Positions 17,648 to 26,343 of a stretch of DNA of 64,000 nucleotides are shown here, piece after piece. The notes below the pieces were generated by a model that had not been told where the DNA came from, did no database searches, and saw only the letters and a program-made list of their open reading frames with translations. Numbering within the stretch: the first letter of the stretch is position 1; the number at the start of each line of letters is the position of its first letter. The translations under genes were made by a program, and so were the position numbers. Origin of the DNA: Erysipelotrichaceae bacterium. GTDB lineage: Bacteria; Bacillota_I; Bacilli_A; Erysipelotrichales; Erysipelotrichaceae. Location of the stretch: positions 17,207 through 81,206 of the forward strand of contig SVBJ01000007.1 of assembly GCA_015058955.1 (NCBI GenBank), in the 5' to 3' direction.

Positions 17648-18367
17648 ATGGGGGACATTAGGAAGGAAGCCAGGATCAGTGTATTCAACAGATGGTGGTG
17701 GTTTTACGTCATTCTGACGGCTGCCGTGCTTTTGCTGGTTACCGTTTCAGGGAAAAATCTGAATGAAGATTCAAGGTACCGTCTGGTTCTGATATTGAGC
17801 ATCATTGAACTGGTGATCCTGCGCATTTACAAGTTTTCCCTTAAGAACATCCGTGCTGACTACAACTACTTCAATGAACTGCCATGTTATCTGTGCAATC
17901 AGGCAACCCTGTTATGCATCATCGCAGCTATTACCCGCAATGTCTCGATAATGGCCTACTGTGTTTCCATTGGAACGCGGGGTGCCATTCTGGCCTTTGT
18001 GATGCCTGACAGCTATAACCGCAATCAGCTGGTCTTCTCCCGGCAGGCCTACGGTTTCTATGGGTATCACGGTCTGTTAATAGTTACATGCTTAAGTTTC
18101 TATACCCTGAATCTTTATGTACCGGCTCTGAAGGACTGCATCTGGGCCGGGATATATACCATAGTGCTGGCGGTAATTGCCCACATCATCAACATCATAA
18201 TGGTAAAAACGGGACTGAATCCAAAGTCAAATTACGTGTTCACCATGTATCCGGACAACATCGTCATGCAGACGCTCTATGACCGTTTCCCGGTCAGACT
18301 GCTGTACATGCTGCCGATACCGGTGGTCTTTACGGTTTATGCCCGGTTATTGTTCCGGATATTGTGA
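17648..18367 (+). CDS. Integral membrane protein of the YwaF/TIGR02206 type
   Basis: A multi-pass membrane protein, about 239 residues from the ATG at 17648 (AAGGA upstream; a GTG at 17627 is possible but has no ribosome binding site). The conserved features of the YwaF group can be seen: FNELPCYLCNQATLL near 77-91, YGFYGYHGLLIVT near 138-150, and an Asn/Lys-rich loop before YDRFPVRLLYMLP near 222. Function of the family is unknown. It stands alone between two terminators, so it is probably monocistronic. Confidence 0.72.
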   Translation: MGDIRKEARISVFNRWWWFYVILTAAVLLLVTVSGKNLNEDSRYRLVLILSIIELVILRIYKFSLKNIRADYNYFNELPCYLCNQATLLCIIAAITRNVSIMAYCVSIGTRGAILAFVMPDSYNRNQLVFSRQAYGFYGYHGLLIVTCLSFYTLNLYVPALKDCIWAGIYTIVLAVIAHIINIIMVKTGLNPKSNYVFTMYPDNIVMQTLYDRFPVRLLYMLPIPVVFTVYARLLFRIL

Positions 18368-18370
18368 GTC

Positions 18371-18393
18371 AAAAGGAGAATCCTCCTTTTTCT
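18371..18393 (+). terminator. Terminator after the YwaF-like gene
   Basis: An 8-bp stem AAAAGGAG/CTCCTTTT with an AATC loop and a T-rich tail. Confidence 0.8.
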
Positions 18394-18429
18394 TTGGCAT
18401 TTTTTAGGAAAATCGCCTTAAGATTATGA

Positions 18430-18442
18430 GATAATAGAAGAG
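18430..18442 (+). promoter_or_regulatory. -10 element immediately before the TVP38-like gene
   Basis: TGAGATAAT, an extended -10-like element (hexamer GATAAT at 18430-18435), ends 7 bases before the ATG at 18443. The transcript would start at or one base before the start codon, so the mRNA may be leaderless. Confidence 0.45.
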
Positions 18443-19135
18443 ATGAAACGCACTCTGACCAACAGACAGAAAAAGGCAATTTACATAGGCGGAATAATTA
18501 TTTTCGCCGTTTTGCTGGTGGTGTTGGGCTCTGTTATTGGAAAACCGTTACTGAAATATGTCAGTGATCCAAAGAAATTTGCCGAGTGGATCGACGGATT
18601 CGGCATCTGGGGACGACTGATCTACATTCTGCTCTGTACTCTGCAGGTCATCATTGCCGTTATACCGGGTGAGCCTTTTGAAGTGGCAGGGGGTTATTCC
18701 TTCGGATTATGGGAGGGAACTCTGCTGTGTCTGACCGGTATTACGATTGGCTGCATGGTGATCTTCATGACGGTAAGATATTTCGGACAGGACATGGTGG
18801 AAGTCTTCTTCAAGAAGGAAGACATTGAGAGGCTTAGCTTCCTTCACAACCCGCGTAAGCTTAATACCCTGGCTTTCTTTGTCTTCATGATCCCGGGAAC
18901 TCCTAAGGATCTGCTAAGCTATTTCATGGGTCTGACCAGGATGAAGTTCACACACTGGATCGGGCTGACTTTCTTTGCCCGCATTCCTTCGGTATTGTCT
19001 TCGACTTTCCGGGGTGCTGCCCTGGGTGAGGGTGATGTCAGGAAATCAGTTATCATTTTTGCCGTAACTGCTCTGGTAAGCACAGCAGGAATGCTGGGAT
19101 ATAACTATTATGTAAAAAAGAAGAATGGAGAATGA
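18443..19135 (+). CDS. TVP38/TMEM64-family membrane protein (VTT/SNARE-associated domain)
   Basis: A 230-residue DedA-superfamily membrane protein with about five hydrophobic segments. The VTT-domain pattern is visible: VIPGEPFEVAGGYSFGLWEGTLLCLTGITIGCMVIF near residues 72-110 and FFVFMIPGTPKDLLSYFMGLTRM near 148-170, where the paired PG motifs face each other in the reentrant loops. Such proteins are implicated in lipid scrambling or transport in other organisms; the function here is inferred from family. Its stop codon overlaps the start region of the hydrolase gene. Confidence 0.85.
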   Translation: MKRTLTNRQKKAIYIGGIIIFAVLLVVLGSVIGKPLLKYVSDPKKFAEWIDGFGIWGRLIYILLCTLQVIIAVIPGEPFEVAGGYSFGLWEGTLLCLTGITIGCMVIFMTVRYFGQDMVEVFFKKEDIERLSFLHNPRKLNTLAFFVFMIPGTPKDLLSYFMGLTRMKFTHWIGLTFFARIPSVLSSTFRGAALGEGDVRKSVIIFAVTALVSTAGMLGYNYYVKKKNGE

Positions 19136-19137
19136 AT

Positions 19138-19944
19138 ATGGAACCAATCTGTGAAACTGTAAGATCATACCGCAATACTCTGATACCTGTTACCAGAGTA
19201 CCGGCTGACGGTGAAGCTGATGCCCTGGCAGTCTTTGTCCACGGCTTCAAGGCAGAAAGGACGGAAGGGGGACGTTTTCTTACCGTTGCATTGCAGCTGG
19301 CCAAGCATGGCTTTGACTCGATCATGATGGACCAGTGCGGCTGCGGGGAAAGCAGTGAACCTTTTGATCTGTACTGTCTGGACACCAGCATGGATGATGT
19401 GGAAGCTTGCATCAGAACTGTTTTAAAGCCTTCTCACAAAAGATTGGTACTTGTTGGATACAGTATGGGCGGAAGAGTTGTTTCAGCTTATGCGGCCTTA
19501 AGAAAGCCTGTGGCTGATACTGTCGTACTGTGGACGGCAGCTACCCATCCGGTCGAGGAAATGAAGCTGTTTGGAACCGATGATAACGGCCAGCCTTTAT
19601 ATAATGAAGCAATGAAGAACGGTTATGCCGTATATCATAATCTGTTTGATGACACCTATATCCATCTGTCAAAGAAGTTCTATGACGGACTGGTTGTCTA
19701 TGACGTAACAGAATATCTCAGGGAATATCAGGGCAATGTCCTGCTGTGTCATGGGGAAAAGGATGATACGGTCCTTCCGAAGTTCTCCATCAATGCCTAC
19801 AATTCCCTGACCACCGGAAAGGCCAAGGAACTGGTGATGATCTGGGATGCCAACCATGGGTTCGGCTTATGGGATGACAAGATGTATCAGAGTGACATTC
19901 TGACTGGCAAGACCACCGAATTCATTCTCAAGAACAAAAACTAA
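19138..19944 (+). CDS. Alpha/beta-hydrolase (serine hydrolase)
   Basis: A cytoplasmic hydrolase of about 268 residues with no signal peptide. HGFKAERTEGG near residue 35 forms the oxyanion region, VGYSMGGR (G-x-S-x-G) carries the nucleophile Ser near residue 107, CHGEKDDTVLP near 203 supplies the Asp, and DANHGFGLWDDK near 238 the His. The start at 19138 has GGAG 7 bases upstream; the in-frame ATG at 19132 is only 1 base from it and overlaps the previous stop. The family (BAAT/Peptidase S9-like esterase) does not give a substrate. It is followed 12 bases later by another alpha/beta hydrolase. Confidence 0.85.
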   Translation: MEPICETVRSYRNTLIPVTRVPADGEADALAVFVHGFKAERTEGGRFLTVALQLAKHGFDSIMMDQCGCGESSEPFDLYCLDTSMDDVEACIRTVLKPSHKRLVLVGYSMGGRVVSAYAALRKPVADTVVLWTAATHPVEEMKLFGTDDNGQPLYNEAMKNGYAVYHNLFDDTYIHLSKKFYDGLVVYDVTEYLREYQGNVLLCHGEKDDTVLPKFSINAYNSLTTGKAKELVMIWDANHGFGLWDDKMYQSDILTGKTTEFILKNKN

Positions 19945-19956
19945 AGGAGAAAGACC

Positions 19957-20877
19957 ATGGCTTTCAATTTCAAATACAGTTATGCGGAATTCCCTAAATG
20001 GACTGACAGGGCTGAGGGAATGGAAGTGATTGAAGGGGATTATGACTACCTCAGAGTCAACTGTCCCGATGCGGTTACTTACCGGAAAAAGAACGGTAAA
20101 AGTCTGCACATCCGCTTTCTGTTTCCGGAAAACGCCGATGCCTTAAGATATCCTCTGATCATCCACGTCAAGGGCAGTGCCTGGATGGAGCAGAATCTGA
20201 TGGGCAACTTCGGTGACTATTATTCAATTGTCAGATCCGGCTTTGCGGTAGCCGTTATCGAATACCGTGATGCCTTTACGGCCAAGTTCCCTGCTCAGAT
20301 CCTTGACCTCAAGACGGCAGCCCGCTACATCAGGCAGCATGCCCGGGAATATCCGATCGACATGAACAATGTTTACCTCGCCGGTGATTCCAGCGGCGGC
20401 CACACAGCTGTTCTGGGCTTTCTGACGTGGAATATGCCGGTACTTGACAATCAGGACGAGACAGAGGAATTGCCTGCCCTGAGAGGCTTTTTGGACTTCT
20501 ATGGGGTCACTGACATCAGGGATCTCAGTTCCCGTGAGACCGGAATGTCGCTTGAGGATAACCGGTATATCAGTACCCGGCTCTTTGAAAAGCCGGCTGA
20601 TGAAAATCCGGAAGAATATGAGCGTTCCAGTGCTTTCACTTATATCAATCTGCGCGATACACTGGAACCGGTACTGATCGTTCACGGCAACAAGGACCGT
20701 CTGGTACCGCTGTCACACAGTGTTGACCTTTATAAAGCTCTTAAGGGCAGAAATGCTGAAGCTTATCTGGTAATGGTAAACAACGCTGATCACGGCCACA
20801 GTTTCTTCTGGAATGAGGCAGTCAAGAAGAGGGTCATAAGTTTCCTGAAACAGAATCTGCACGTAGAAAACAGGTAA
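19957..20877 (+). CDS. Alpha/beta-hydrolase, esterase/BD-FAE-like
   Basis: A 306-residue cytoplasmic hydrolase. The nucleophile elbow GDSSGGH is near residues 146-152, IVHGNKDRLVPL near 244-255 supplies the Asp and NADHGH near 275-280 the His. A helical region with DLKTAARYIRQHAREYPID before the elbow is typical of the HSL/BD-FAE esterases that remove acyl groups from carbohydrates or small esters. AAGGAGA precedes the ATG. It probably forms an operon with the previous hydrolase and ends at the terminator at 20878-20899. The true substrate is unknown. Confidence 0.85.
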   Translation: MAFNFKYSYAEFPKWTDRAEGMEVIEGDYDYLRVNCPDAVTYRKKNGKSLHIRFLFPENADALRYPLIIHVKGSAWMEQNLMGNFGDYYSIVRSGFAVAVIEYRDAFTAKFPAQILDLKTAARYIRQHAREYPIDMNNVYLAGDSSGGHTAVLGFLTWNMPVLDNQDETEELPALRGFLDFYGVTDIRDLSSRETGMSLEDNRYISTRLFEKPADENPEEYERSSAFTYINLRDTLEPVLIVHGNKDRLVPLSHSVDLYKALKGRNAEAYLVMVNNADHGHSFFWNEAVKKRVISFLKQNLHVENR

Positions 20878-20899
20878 AGCTCCCAAAGGAGCTTTTTTT
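20876..20899 (+). terminator. Terminator after the hydrolase pair
   Basis: Stem AGCTCC/GGAGCT with a CAAA loop and a run of seven T, beginning at the hydrolase stop codon. Confidence 0.87.
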
Positions 20900-20988
20900 C
20901 TGATATTGCGGGCCTTTCATTCATTAAACCGGTAATATTGTGTATAATGAAATAAACAGATATACAACAATTAATGGGAGGAATAAAA

Positions 20989-22257
20989 ATGAAAAGAGTA
21001 ATGTCTTTGTTATTTTGCGTATTTATGATGCTGATGTGCGTAAGCCCTGTCAGCATCAGGGCAGAAGGAAAAACCAGCCCGCCGAAATCCGCTTGGTGGA
21101 CCAAGTGCTGGGCGGAATGGGAACCGTCAGATGACAGTAATGTCACATACAGCATCACCATTTACCAGAACGGTGAGGCAGTGGAATGGGCTTCAACTAT
21201 AGAAACTAAATATGATTGTCATGCAGCTTTGAATGACAGTGGCAACGGTGACAAAAATACTTACTACTTTACGGTCACTGCCACACGGCCAAACAAGCGG
21301 GAAAGTGAAGCGGCAGTTTCACCGGAACAGCCTGGACAATCCATTTACAGAATTGCCGGTGATAACAGATATAAAACAGCCATGAGCATCGCTGATGATG
21401 TGATAAATATCTATTATGGAGATCAGCCATCCGAAGTAATCATTCTGGCTTCCGGCAATAACTTCCCGGATGCTTTAAGCGGATCATTCCTGGCCATCAA
21501 GAATTATGCACCGATCCTGCTTATCAACCGGAATAATGCTGCAGATATAAGAAGCTATGTCAGACATCATCTGACTGATGACGGTAAGATCTATGTTCTG
21601 GGCGGTCAGCGGGCTGTTGCGGATGAATGGGTCGGTTCACTGGCTTCAAAGTATAACGTTGTCAGACTGGCCGGTAACAACCGTTATGAAACCAATATCA
21701 AGATTCTGGAAGAAGCGGGATTTGCCTGGGGCGGCAACGGTGCCATGCTGGTATGTACCGGCAAGGGCTATGCCGACTCCCTGTCAGCTTCACCAATTGC
21801 TTTGCCAATGTTACTGGTGGGAGATGAGCTGACTGACCGGCAGATAGCTTACCTGAAGGAAAGACAGGGGTCAGAGTTCCACATCATTGGCGGTGAAGGA
21901 GCCGTCAGTGAGAAAGTCGCAAAACAGCTGGAAAAGTACGGCAGCATGATCGGTAGATTAAAGGGGGAAAACCGCTATGCCACCTCAAGAAAGATAGCTG
22001 AATATTATTTCCCTGAACCGTATTTTGCCTTCCTGGCTACCGGAACAAATTATCCTGACGGATTATGCGGCGGACCGCTGGCAAGCATAGTAACGGCACC
22101 GATCCTGCTGGTACAGAATGATAACGTTACAGCCAATACCTTGATTTCTGATTTCATATATGATCGGAATGTTTTTGACGGCATCGTCCTGGGTGGGGAG
22201 AATGCCGTAAGTGAGTCTACGGTTGCCAGAGCATTCAGCTTTGATATCTACTGGTAA
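20989..22257 (+). CDS. Cell-wall-binding repeat 2 (CWB2) surface protein
   Basis: A secreted protein of about 422 residues. The start at 20989 (GGGAGG upstream) gives a signal peptide ending near SIRA/EG at residue 25. Residues about 30-105 look like a fibronectin-type or Ig-like module with a W-rich start (WWTKCWAEW). Three CWB2 repeats follow, each opening with the family core: YRIAGDNRYKTAMSIAD, VRLAGNNRYETNIKI and GRLKGENRYATSRKIAE. CWB2 triplets anchor proteins non-covalently to secondary wall polymers in clostridia. No catalytic domain is seen, so the protein may be an adhesin or a wall-scaffolding protein. A TATAAT hexamer lies at 20943-20948. Confidence 0.87.
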   Translation: MKRVMSLLFCVFMMLMCVSPVSIRAEGKTSPPKSAWWTKCWAEWEPSDDSNVTYSITIYQNGEAVEWASTIETKYDCHAALNDSGNGDKNTYYFTVTATRPNKRESEAAVSPEQPGQSIYRIAGDNRYKTAMSIADDVINIYYGDQPSEVIILASGNNFPDALSGSFLAIKNYAPILLINRNNAADIRSYVRHHLTDDGKIYVLGGQRAVADEWVGSLASKYNVVRLAGNNRYETNIKILEEAGFAWGGNGAMLVCTGKGYADSLSASPIALPMLLVGDELTDRQIAYLKERQGSEFHIIGGEGAVSEKVAKQLEKYGSMIGRLKGENRYATSRKIAEYYFPEPYFAFLATGTNYPDGLCGGPLASIVTAPILLVQNDNVTANTLISDFIYDRNVFDGIVLGGENAVSESTVARAFSFDIYW

Positions 22258-22277
22258 AAACGCTTAAAGAGCACAAT

Positions 22278-22311
22278 AAAAGGGTGGTTTCCTGAGAAAT
22301 CACCCTTTTAG
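22278..22311. terminator. Bidirectional terminator between the CWB2 gene and the P-type ATPase gene
   Basis: A long stem of about 13 bp, AAAAGGGTGGTTT with AAATCACCCTTTT (one G-T pair), lies between convergent genes and has A/T runs on both sides. Confidence 0.85.
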
Positions 22312-22317
22312 CTTGCA

Positions 22318-25014
22318 TTAATTATTCTTCTTTTCGATCCGTCTGAAGATCCGCTTGAAGATCTCGAGTACCGGAATTACGGAGAAGGCGAGGCCGAAGG
22401 CTATCGCAAACTCCTTGAATGATACAGCTGTGAAGCTGAACAGATCTCTGAAGAACGGAATGTAAATGACGCCTACCGTTAACAGGATGGTCAGAGCCAA
22501 AGCTCCCAACAGCCACCAGTTAACATGCTTCATCGTAAACAGATTGCCTCTCTGAGTTCTCATGCTTACGGCATGGAACATTTCCACGAAGTTACATGTC
22601 AGGAAGGCCATTGTCATGCCATGGGCTGAACCTTCAGCAGTCAGTCTGGCAAAATCAATTTTACCAAATTCAATGAGATCACCAATGAAGAAACTTCCAA
22701 TGACCAGGCAGGCCATGAAGATACCCTGTAAGATCATGTCCACACCGGCACCGTGTGCGAATACTGATTCATCTGAACTTCTTGGCTTACGCAGCATCAG
22801 TCCTTCTTCAGCCTTTTCCATTCCCAGGGCTAAACCCGGAGCACTGTCGGTTACCATGTTGACCCACAGCAGGTGAGCAGGGGTCAGGATCTCAAATCCC
22901 ATGGCGCTGGCTGCAAAGACAGTCAGTACTTCAGACATGTTGGTAGACAGCTGGAACTGTAATACCTTACGGACGTTGTCGTAGATCTTACGGCCTTCTT
23001 CAACGGCGTTGACGATGGTTGCAAAGTTGTCGTCGGCCAGTACCATGTCGCTGACGCCCTTGGTGACGTCAGTACCGGTAATGCCCATGCCCATGCCGAT
23101 GTCGGCAGCCTTGATGCTTGGAGCATCGTTGACACCGTCACCGGTCATGGCTACGACATAGCCCATGCTCTTGAAAGCCTTGACGATTCTGGTCTTGTGT
23201 TCAGGCTGAACTCTGGCCCAGACGGAAATTTTCTTAACTGTTTCAACAAGTTCCTGGTCACTCATTGTTTCCATTTCAGCACCGACCTTGGCCTGGGAAG
23301 CATCAGTGATGATGCCCAGATCCTTACCGATGGCTACGGCAGTATCGATGTGGTCACCTGTGATCATGACAGGTCTGATACCGGCGGACCTGCATTCCTT
23401 AATGGCATTGTAGACTTCCGGACGGCAAGGGTCGATCATGCCGACGAAGCCGATATAAGTCAGATCGTTTTCCAGAACTTCTGCGTCGAAGCTTTCCGGC
23501 AGCTTATCGTATTCTCTGTAGGCACAGCTCAATACTCTTAAGGCACGGTCAGCATACAGCTTGACGTTGCGGAGAATTTCCTTTTTGATTTCAGCCGTCA
23601 TCGGGACGACTTCATGCTTTTCATTTAAGTACTTTGTGCAGTGTTCCAGCAGCATTTCGCTGGCACCCTTGGTGTACTGGATAAAGCCTTTATCAAGCTG
23701 GTGAACAGTTGACATCATCTTACGCATGGAGTCAAACGGTGCTTCACCGACTCTAGGCTGCTGCTTTACTAATTCATAGCGCGGCAGGTTGTTTTTGAAA
23801 GCGTAATTGACAAGTGCGGCTTCAGTAGGTTCACCGGTAGATTCGGTTTCACCTTCTTCAATGTAGGCATCGCTGCATAAGGCCATGCCTGTTGCCAGCA
23901 GATCTTTGTCAGAAGTGTATTCATCAACGACAGTCATCTTGTTCTGAGTCAGAGTACCGGTCTTATCGGAACAGATTATCTGGGTACAGCCCAGTGTTTC
24001 AACAGCGGTAAGCTTTCTGATCAGAGCATTTCTCTTGGCCATGGCAGTAACGCCAATGGAAAGAATGATGGTGACTACAGCCGGAAGACCTTCAGGAATG
24101 GCAGCTACCGCCAGGGCAACAGCCATGATAAATGTTTCCAGAATGACACCGAGAATGTCCTGATGATTGCCGGAGATCAGAGCTCTGATGACACCGAAGG
24201 CAAAGACGAATACACAGATGCCGACTACCAGTTTGGTTAATACGGCAGATAATTCAGCCATCTTCTTCTGAAGAGGGGTCTTCTCATCTTCTGTTTCATT
24301 CAGGGCATTGGCGATCTTGCCCATTTCAGTATCCATGCCGGTAGCTACAACCACAGCAGCACCACGTCCGTAAACGATGGTTGAACCGCTGTAGAGCATG
24401 TTGGTTCTGTCACCTAATGGAATGTCCAGTGAGTTTTCCTTCAGCATCAGGATATCCATGATCTTGTTGACAGGAACGCTTTCACCGGTCAGGGCTGCTT
24501 CTTCAACCTTCAGGGAATGGTTATCGATGATACGGCAGTCAGCCGGAACAGCATCTCCTGCTTCCAGGACTACGACGTCGCCGACGACCATGTCTTCGGA
24601 TTTCAGAACGACCTGGGCACCGTCACGGAGAACCTTGCTGGTGGCAGCGGTCATTTCCTTGAGGGCGTCGATGGCCTGTTCAGCCTTGCTTTCCTGTAAG
24701 ATGCCTAACAGAGTATTTACTGTTACGACAAACAGAATGATGAACAGGTCAGCATATGATTCATTGGCTCCCTGAGCAACGTTCTGATAAACGGTGGTAA
24801 TCGCTGATAAACCGGCAGCAGCCAGCAGCATCAGGATCATCGGGTCTTTCAGGGAATCCACGAATTTCTGAATAAATGTTTTCTTAGGCGGTTCGGCAAG
24901 CTTGTTCTTGCCGTTGGCAGCCAGTCTGTTTTCCGCCTCTTGGCTGCTGAGACCTTCAGGAGAGGATTTGACTTCCTGCAGTGTCTCTTCAATTGACTTA
25001 AGATAATAATTCAT
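22318..25014 (-). CDS. P-type cation-transporting ATPase (Ca2+/Mn2+ type)
   Basis: Ten-helix membrane pump of the P2A (PacL/SERCA-like) group, about 898 residues, using ATP to export a divalent cation. The N-terminal cation-ATPase domain, the TGESVPV motif, the phosphorylation site ICSDKTGTLTQNKM (Asp near 347), KGASEMLL, the hinge MITGDH and MTGDGVNDAP are all present, with intact IPEGLPAVV in helix 4. The start is set at 25014, where TGGAGGTT precedes the ATG; a longer frame to 25158 would translate the riboswitch region and is rejected. Because the leader contains a yybP-ykoY element, manganese (or Ca2+/Mn2+) export is the likely role, as shown for MgtA of Streptococcus pneumoniae. Confidence 0.93.
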   Translation of the reverse strand: MNYYLKSIEETLQEVKSSPEGLSSQEAENRLAANGKNKLAEPPKKTFIQKFVDSLKDPMILMLLAAAGLSAITTVYQNVAQGANESYADLFIILFVVTVNTLLGILQESKAEQAIDALKEMTAATSKVLRDGAQVVLKSEDMVVGDVVVLEAGDAVPADCRIIDNHSLKVEEAALTGESVPVNKIMDILMLKENSLDIPLGDRTNMLYSGSTIVYGRGAAVVVATGMDTEMGKIANALNETEDEKTPLQKKMAELSAVLTKLVVGICVFVFAFGVIRALISGNHQDILGVILETFIMAVALAVAAIPEGLPAVVTIILSIGVTAMAKRNALIRKLTAVETLGCTQIICSDKTGTLTQNKMTVVDEYTSDKDLLATGMALCSDAYIEEGETESTGEPTEAALVNYAFKNNLPRYELVKQQPRVGEAPFDSMRKMMSTVHQLDKGFIQYTKGASEMLLEHCTKYLNEKHEVVPMTAEIKKEILRNVKLYADRALRVLSCAYREYDKLPESFDAEVLENDLTYIGFVGMIDPCRPEVYNAIKECRSAGIRPVMITGDHIDTAVAIGKDLGIITDASQAKVGAEMETMSDQELVETVKKISVWARVQPEHKTRIVKAFKSMGYVVAMTGDGVNDAPSIKAADIGMGMGITGTDVTKGVSDMVLADDNFATIVNAVEEGRKIYDNVRKVLQFQLSTNMSEVLTVFAASAMGFEILTPAHLLWVNMVTDSAPGLALGMEKAEEGLMLRKPRSSDESVFAHGAGVDMILQGIFMACLVIGSFFIGDLIEFGKIDFARLTAEGSAHGMTMAFLTCNFVEMFHAVSMRTQRGNLFTMKHVNWWLLGALALTILLTVGVIYIPFFRDLFSFTAVSFKEFAIAFGLAFSVIPVLEIFKRIFRRIEKKNN

Positions 25015-25100
25015 AGAACCTCCAACTGGGATTAAAAAATCCCTTTCACAATCTCTGTGCAGGGAACTTTTCATTTCACACGCACAGCTAAACAAACTGT

Positions 25101-25186
25101 GCTGAGTCTCGTCTATTAAGATATGCCAGGTTATTAACCAGTGCTGTTGACATATCACACCAGGAAGCGTAAACTACTCCCTCAGC
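25101..25186 (-). ncRNA. yybP-ykoY (Mn2+) riboswitch in the ATPase leader
   Basis: On the minus strand the leader opens with GCTGAG (25186-25181), directly followed by GGAGTAG, and closes with ACGAGA then CTCAGC (25106-25101). The two six-base ends pair perfectly as P1, and GGGAGTAG with A(C/A)GAGAC near the ends is the conserved core I know for this riboswitch. A hairpin GCACAG/CTGTGC begins inside the 3' strand of P1 and a second GCACAG at 25060-25055 can compete for it. GGGATT/AATCCC at 25043-25028 sits beside the ribosome binding site. These make an expression platform plausible. A covariance-model search would settle it. Confidence 0.8.
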
Positions 25187-25194
25187 CGCGATTT

Positions 25195-25223
25195 ATATTA
25201 TCATAAGAATTATCTTTTTGCAA
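25195..25223 (-). promoter_or_regulatory. Promoter of the P-type ATPase transcript
   Basis: On the minus strand, TTGCAA (25223-25218) and TAATAT (25200-25195) are 17 bases apart. Transcription would start near 25188, right at the 5' end of the riboswitch. Confidence 0.7.
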
Positions 25224-25399
25224 TAATTTTCACATAAATATAAAAAGCACTATAATATACATATATAAATATTCTGTTATTGAAAATCTGAGAGTAACTG
25301 TCAGGTTTGGATAATTACGTATTTTTCTGACAGGATCGATGTAAAATCTGTCTGAAAAGAAGTGAAAGGAACGCTGAACAGGCGGGTGAGTGTGGAAGC
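25224..25399. other. AT-rich divergent intergenic region
   Basis: This holds the upstream side of the ATPase promoter and the region before ogt. I see AT-rich sequence, TATATTATA-like stretches and no open frame or conserved RNA that I can name. A weak inverted pair CTGACAGG/CTGTCTGA near 25327-25353 may be a hairpin but lacks a T run. Confidence 0.4.
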
Positions 25400-25876
25400 A
25401 TGACATATACCGGATATTATGAAAGCCCGGTAGGAATACTGGAAATAACTGCTGATGATGAGGCCCTGACCGGATTATCCCTTACGGAAGAAAAGGGGGA
25501 TTCCAGGGAGAATGAGATAATAAGAAAAACTGTCAGTCAGCTGAAGGAATACTTCTCGGGAAAAAGAGAATCCTTTGAGCTGCCGCTTAAGTTTACTACC
25601 ACGGCTTTCCGTAAAAGAGTGTATGAGGCGCTGATGACGGTGCCGTACGGTTCAACTGTCAGCTACAAGGATCTTACCATCATGGCCGGCAACCGCCGTG
25701 GGTATCAGGCAACCGGTCAGGCCATGCACTTCAATCCGATAATGATCGTGGTGCCATGTCACCGCGTCATCAACAATGACGGATCAATAGGAGGCTATGG
25801 ATCTCACATTGAGGTAAAAAAATATCTTTTAAGGATGGAAGGCGGCTGGAAGATGGACTATAATAAGCAGGTATGA
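25400..25876 (+). CDS. ogt: Methylated-DNA--protein-cysteine S-methyltransferase
   Basis: Suicide repair protein that moves the methyl group of O6-methylguanine (or O4-methylthymine) to its own cysteine. The 158-residue protein has the helix-turn-helix segment VPYGSTVSYKDLTIMAGN near 82-99 and the active-site motif IVVPCHRVI with the acceptor Cys near 118. It lacks the Ada N-terminal domain, so it is a stand-alone Ogt/MGMT. The stop overlaps the start of tsaE (ATGA-type), linking it to the tRNA-modification cluster. Confidence 0.95.
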   Translation: MTYTGYYESPVGILEITADDEALTGLSLTEEKGDSRENEIIRKTVSQLKEYFSGKRESFELPLKFTTTAFRKRVYEALMTVPYGSTVSYKDLTIMAGNRRGYQATGQAMHFNPIMIVVPCHRVINNDGSIGGYGSHIEVKKYLLRMEGGWKMDYNKQV

Positions 25877-26343
25877 AAATGAAGGAATGGAAAGTTGTTA
25901 CTGATTCACCGCAGAAAACAAAGGCTCTGGCTGAAATGATCGGCAGAGCTGTTTCGGCAGGCACACTGATAACCTTAAGCGGTGATCTGGGAGCCGGCAA
26001 GACGACCTTTACTCAGGGCCTGGCCAAAGGACTGGACATTGAGAGAAAGGTCACTTCACCGACCTTTACGATCATGAAGGAATATAAGGGCAGACTGCCG
26101 CTTTATCACATTGATGCCTACCGTCTGGAAAACATCACCCAGGATCTGGGGTTTGAAGACTACATTGACGGTGATGGGGTCTGTGTCATTGAATGGGCCA
26201 ACTTCATCGAATATGTTCTGCCTGAACAGCTGCTTAACATTGAATTCACTATTAATGACGATGACAGCCGTACCCTGACACTGCAGGGATATGGCGAGAA
26301 ATATGAGGAGGTAATCAGTAAGATATGTACACAGTGGGAATAG
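25873..26343 (+). CDS. tsaE: tRNA threonylcarbamoyladenosine biosynthesis ATPase TsaE
   Basis: P-loop ATPase that works with TsaB and TsaD to form t6A at position 37 of ANN-decoding tRNAs. Walker A GDLGAGKTTFTQGLAKGL is near residues 37-54, followed by TSPTFTI and YHIDAYRL, both typical of the family. Length 156 is normal. The ATG at 25873 overlaps the ogt stop; a second ATG two codons later is possible. The 3' end overlaps tsaB by 19 bases, showing tight coupling. Confidence 0.95.
   Translation: MKMKEWKVVTDSPQKTKALAEMIGRAVSAGTLITLSGDLGAGKTTFTQGLAKGLDIERKVTSPTFTIMKEYKGRLPLYHIDAYRLENITQDLGFEDYIDGDGVCVIEWANFIEYVLPEQLLNIEFTINDDDSRTLTLQGYGEKYEEVISKICTQWE

Noticed and set aside
25015..25158. N-terminal extension of the P-type ATPase to 25158
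   Set aside because: The extra 48 residues have no transport-protein character, lack a ribosome binding site and would overlap the riboswitch.
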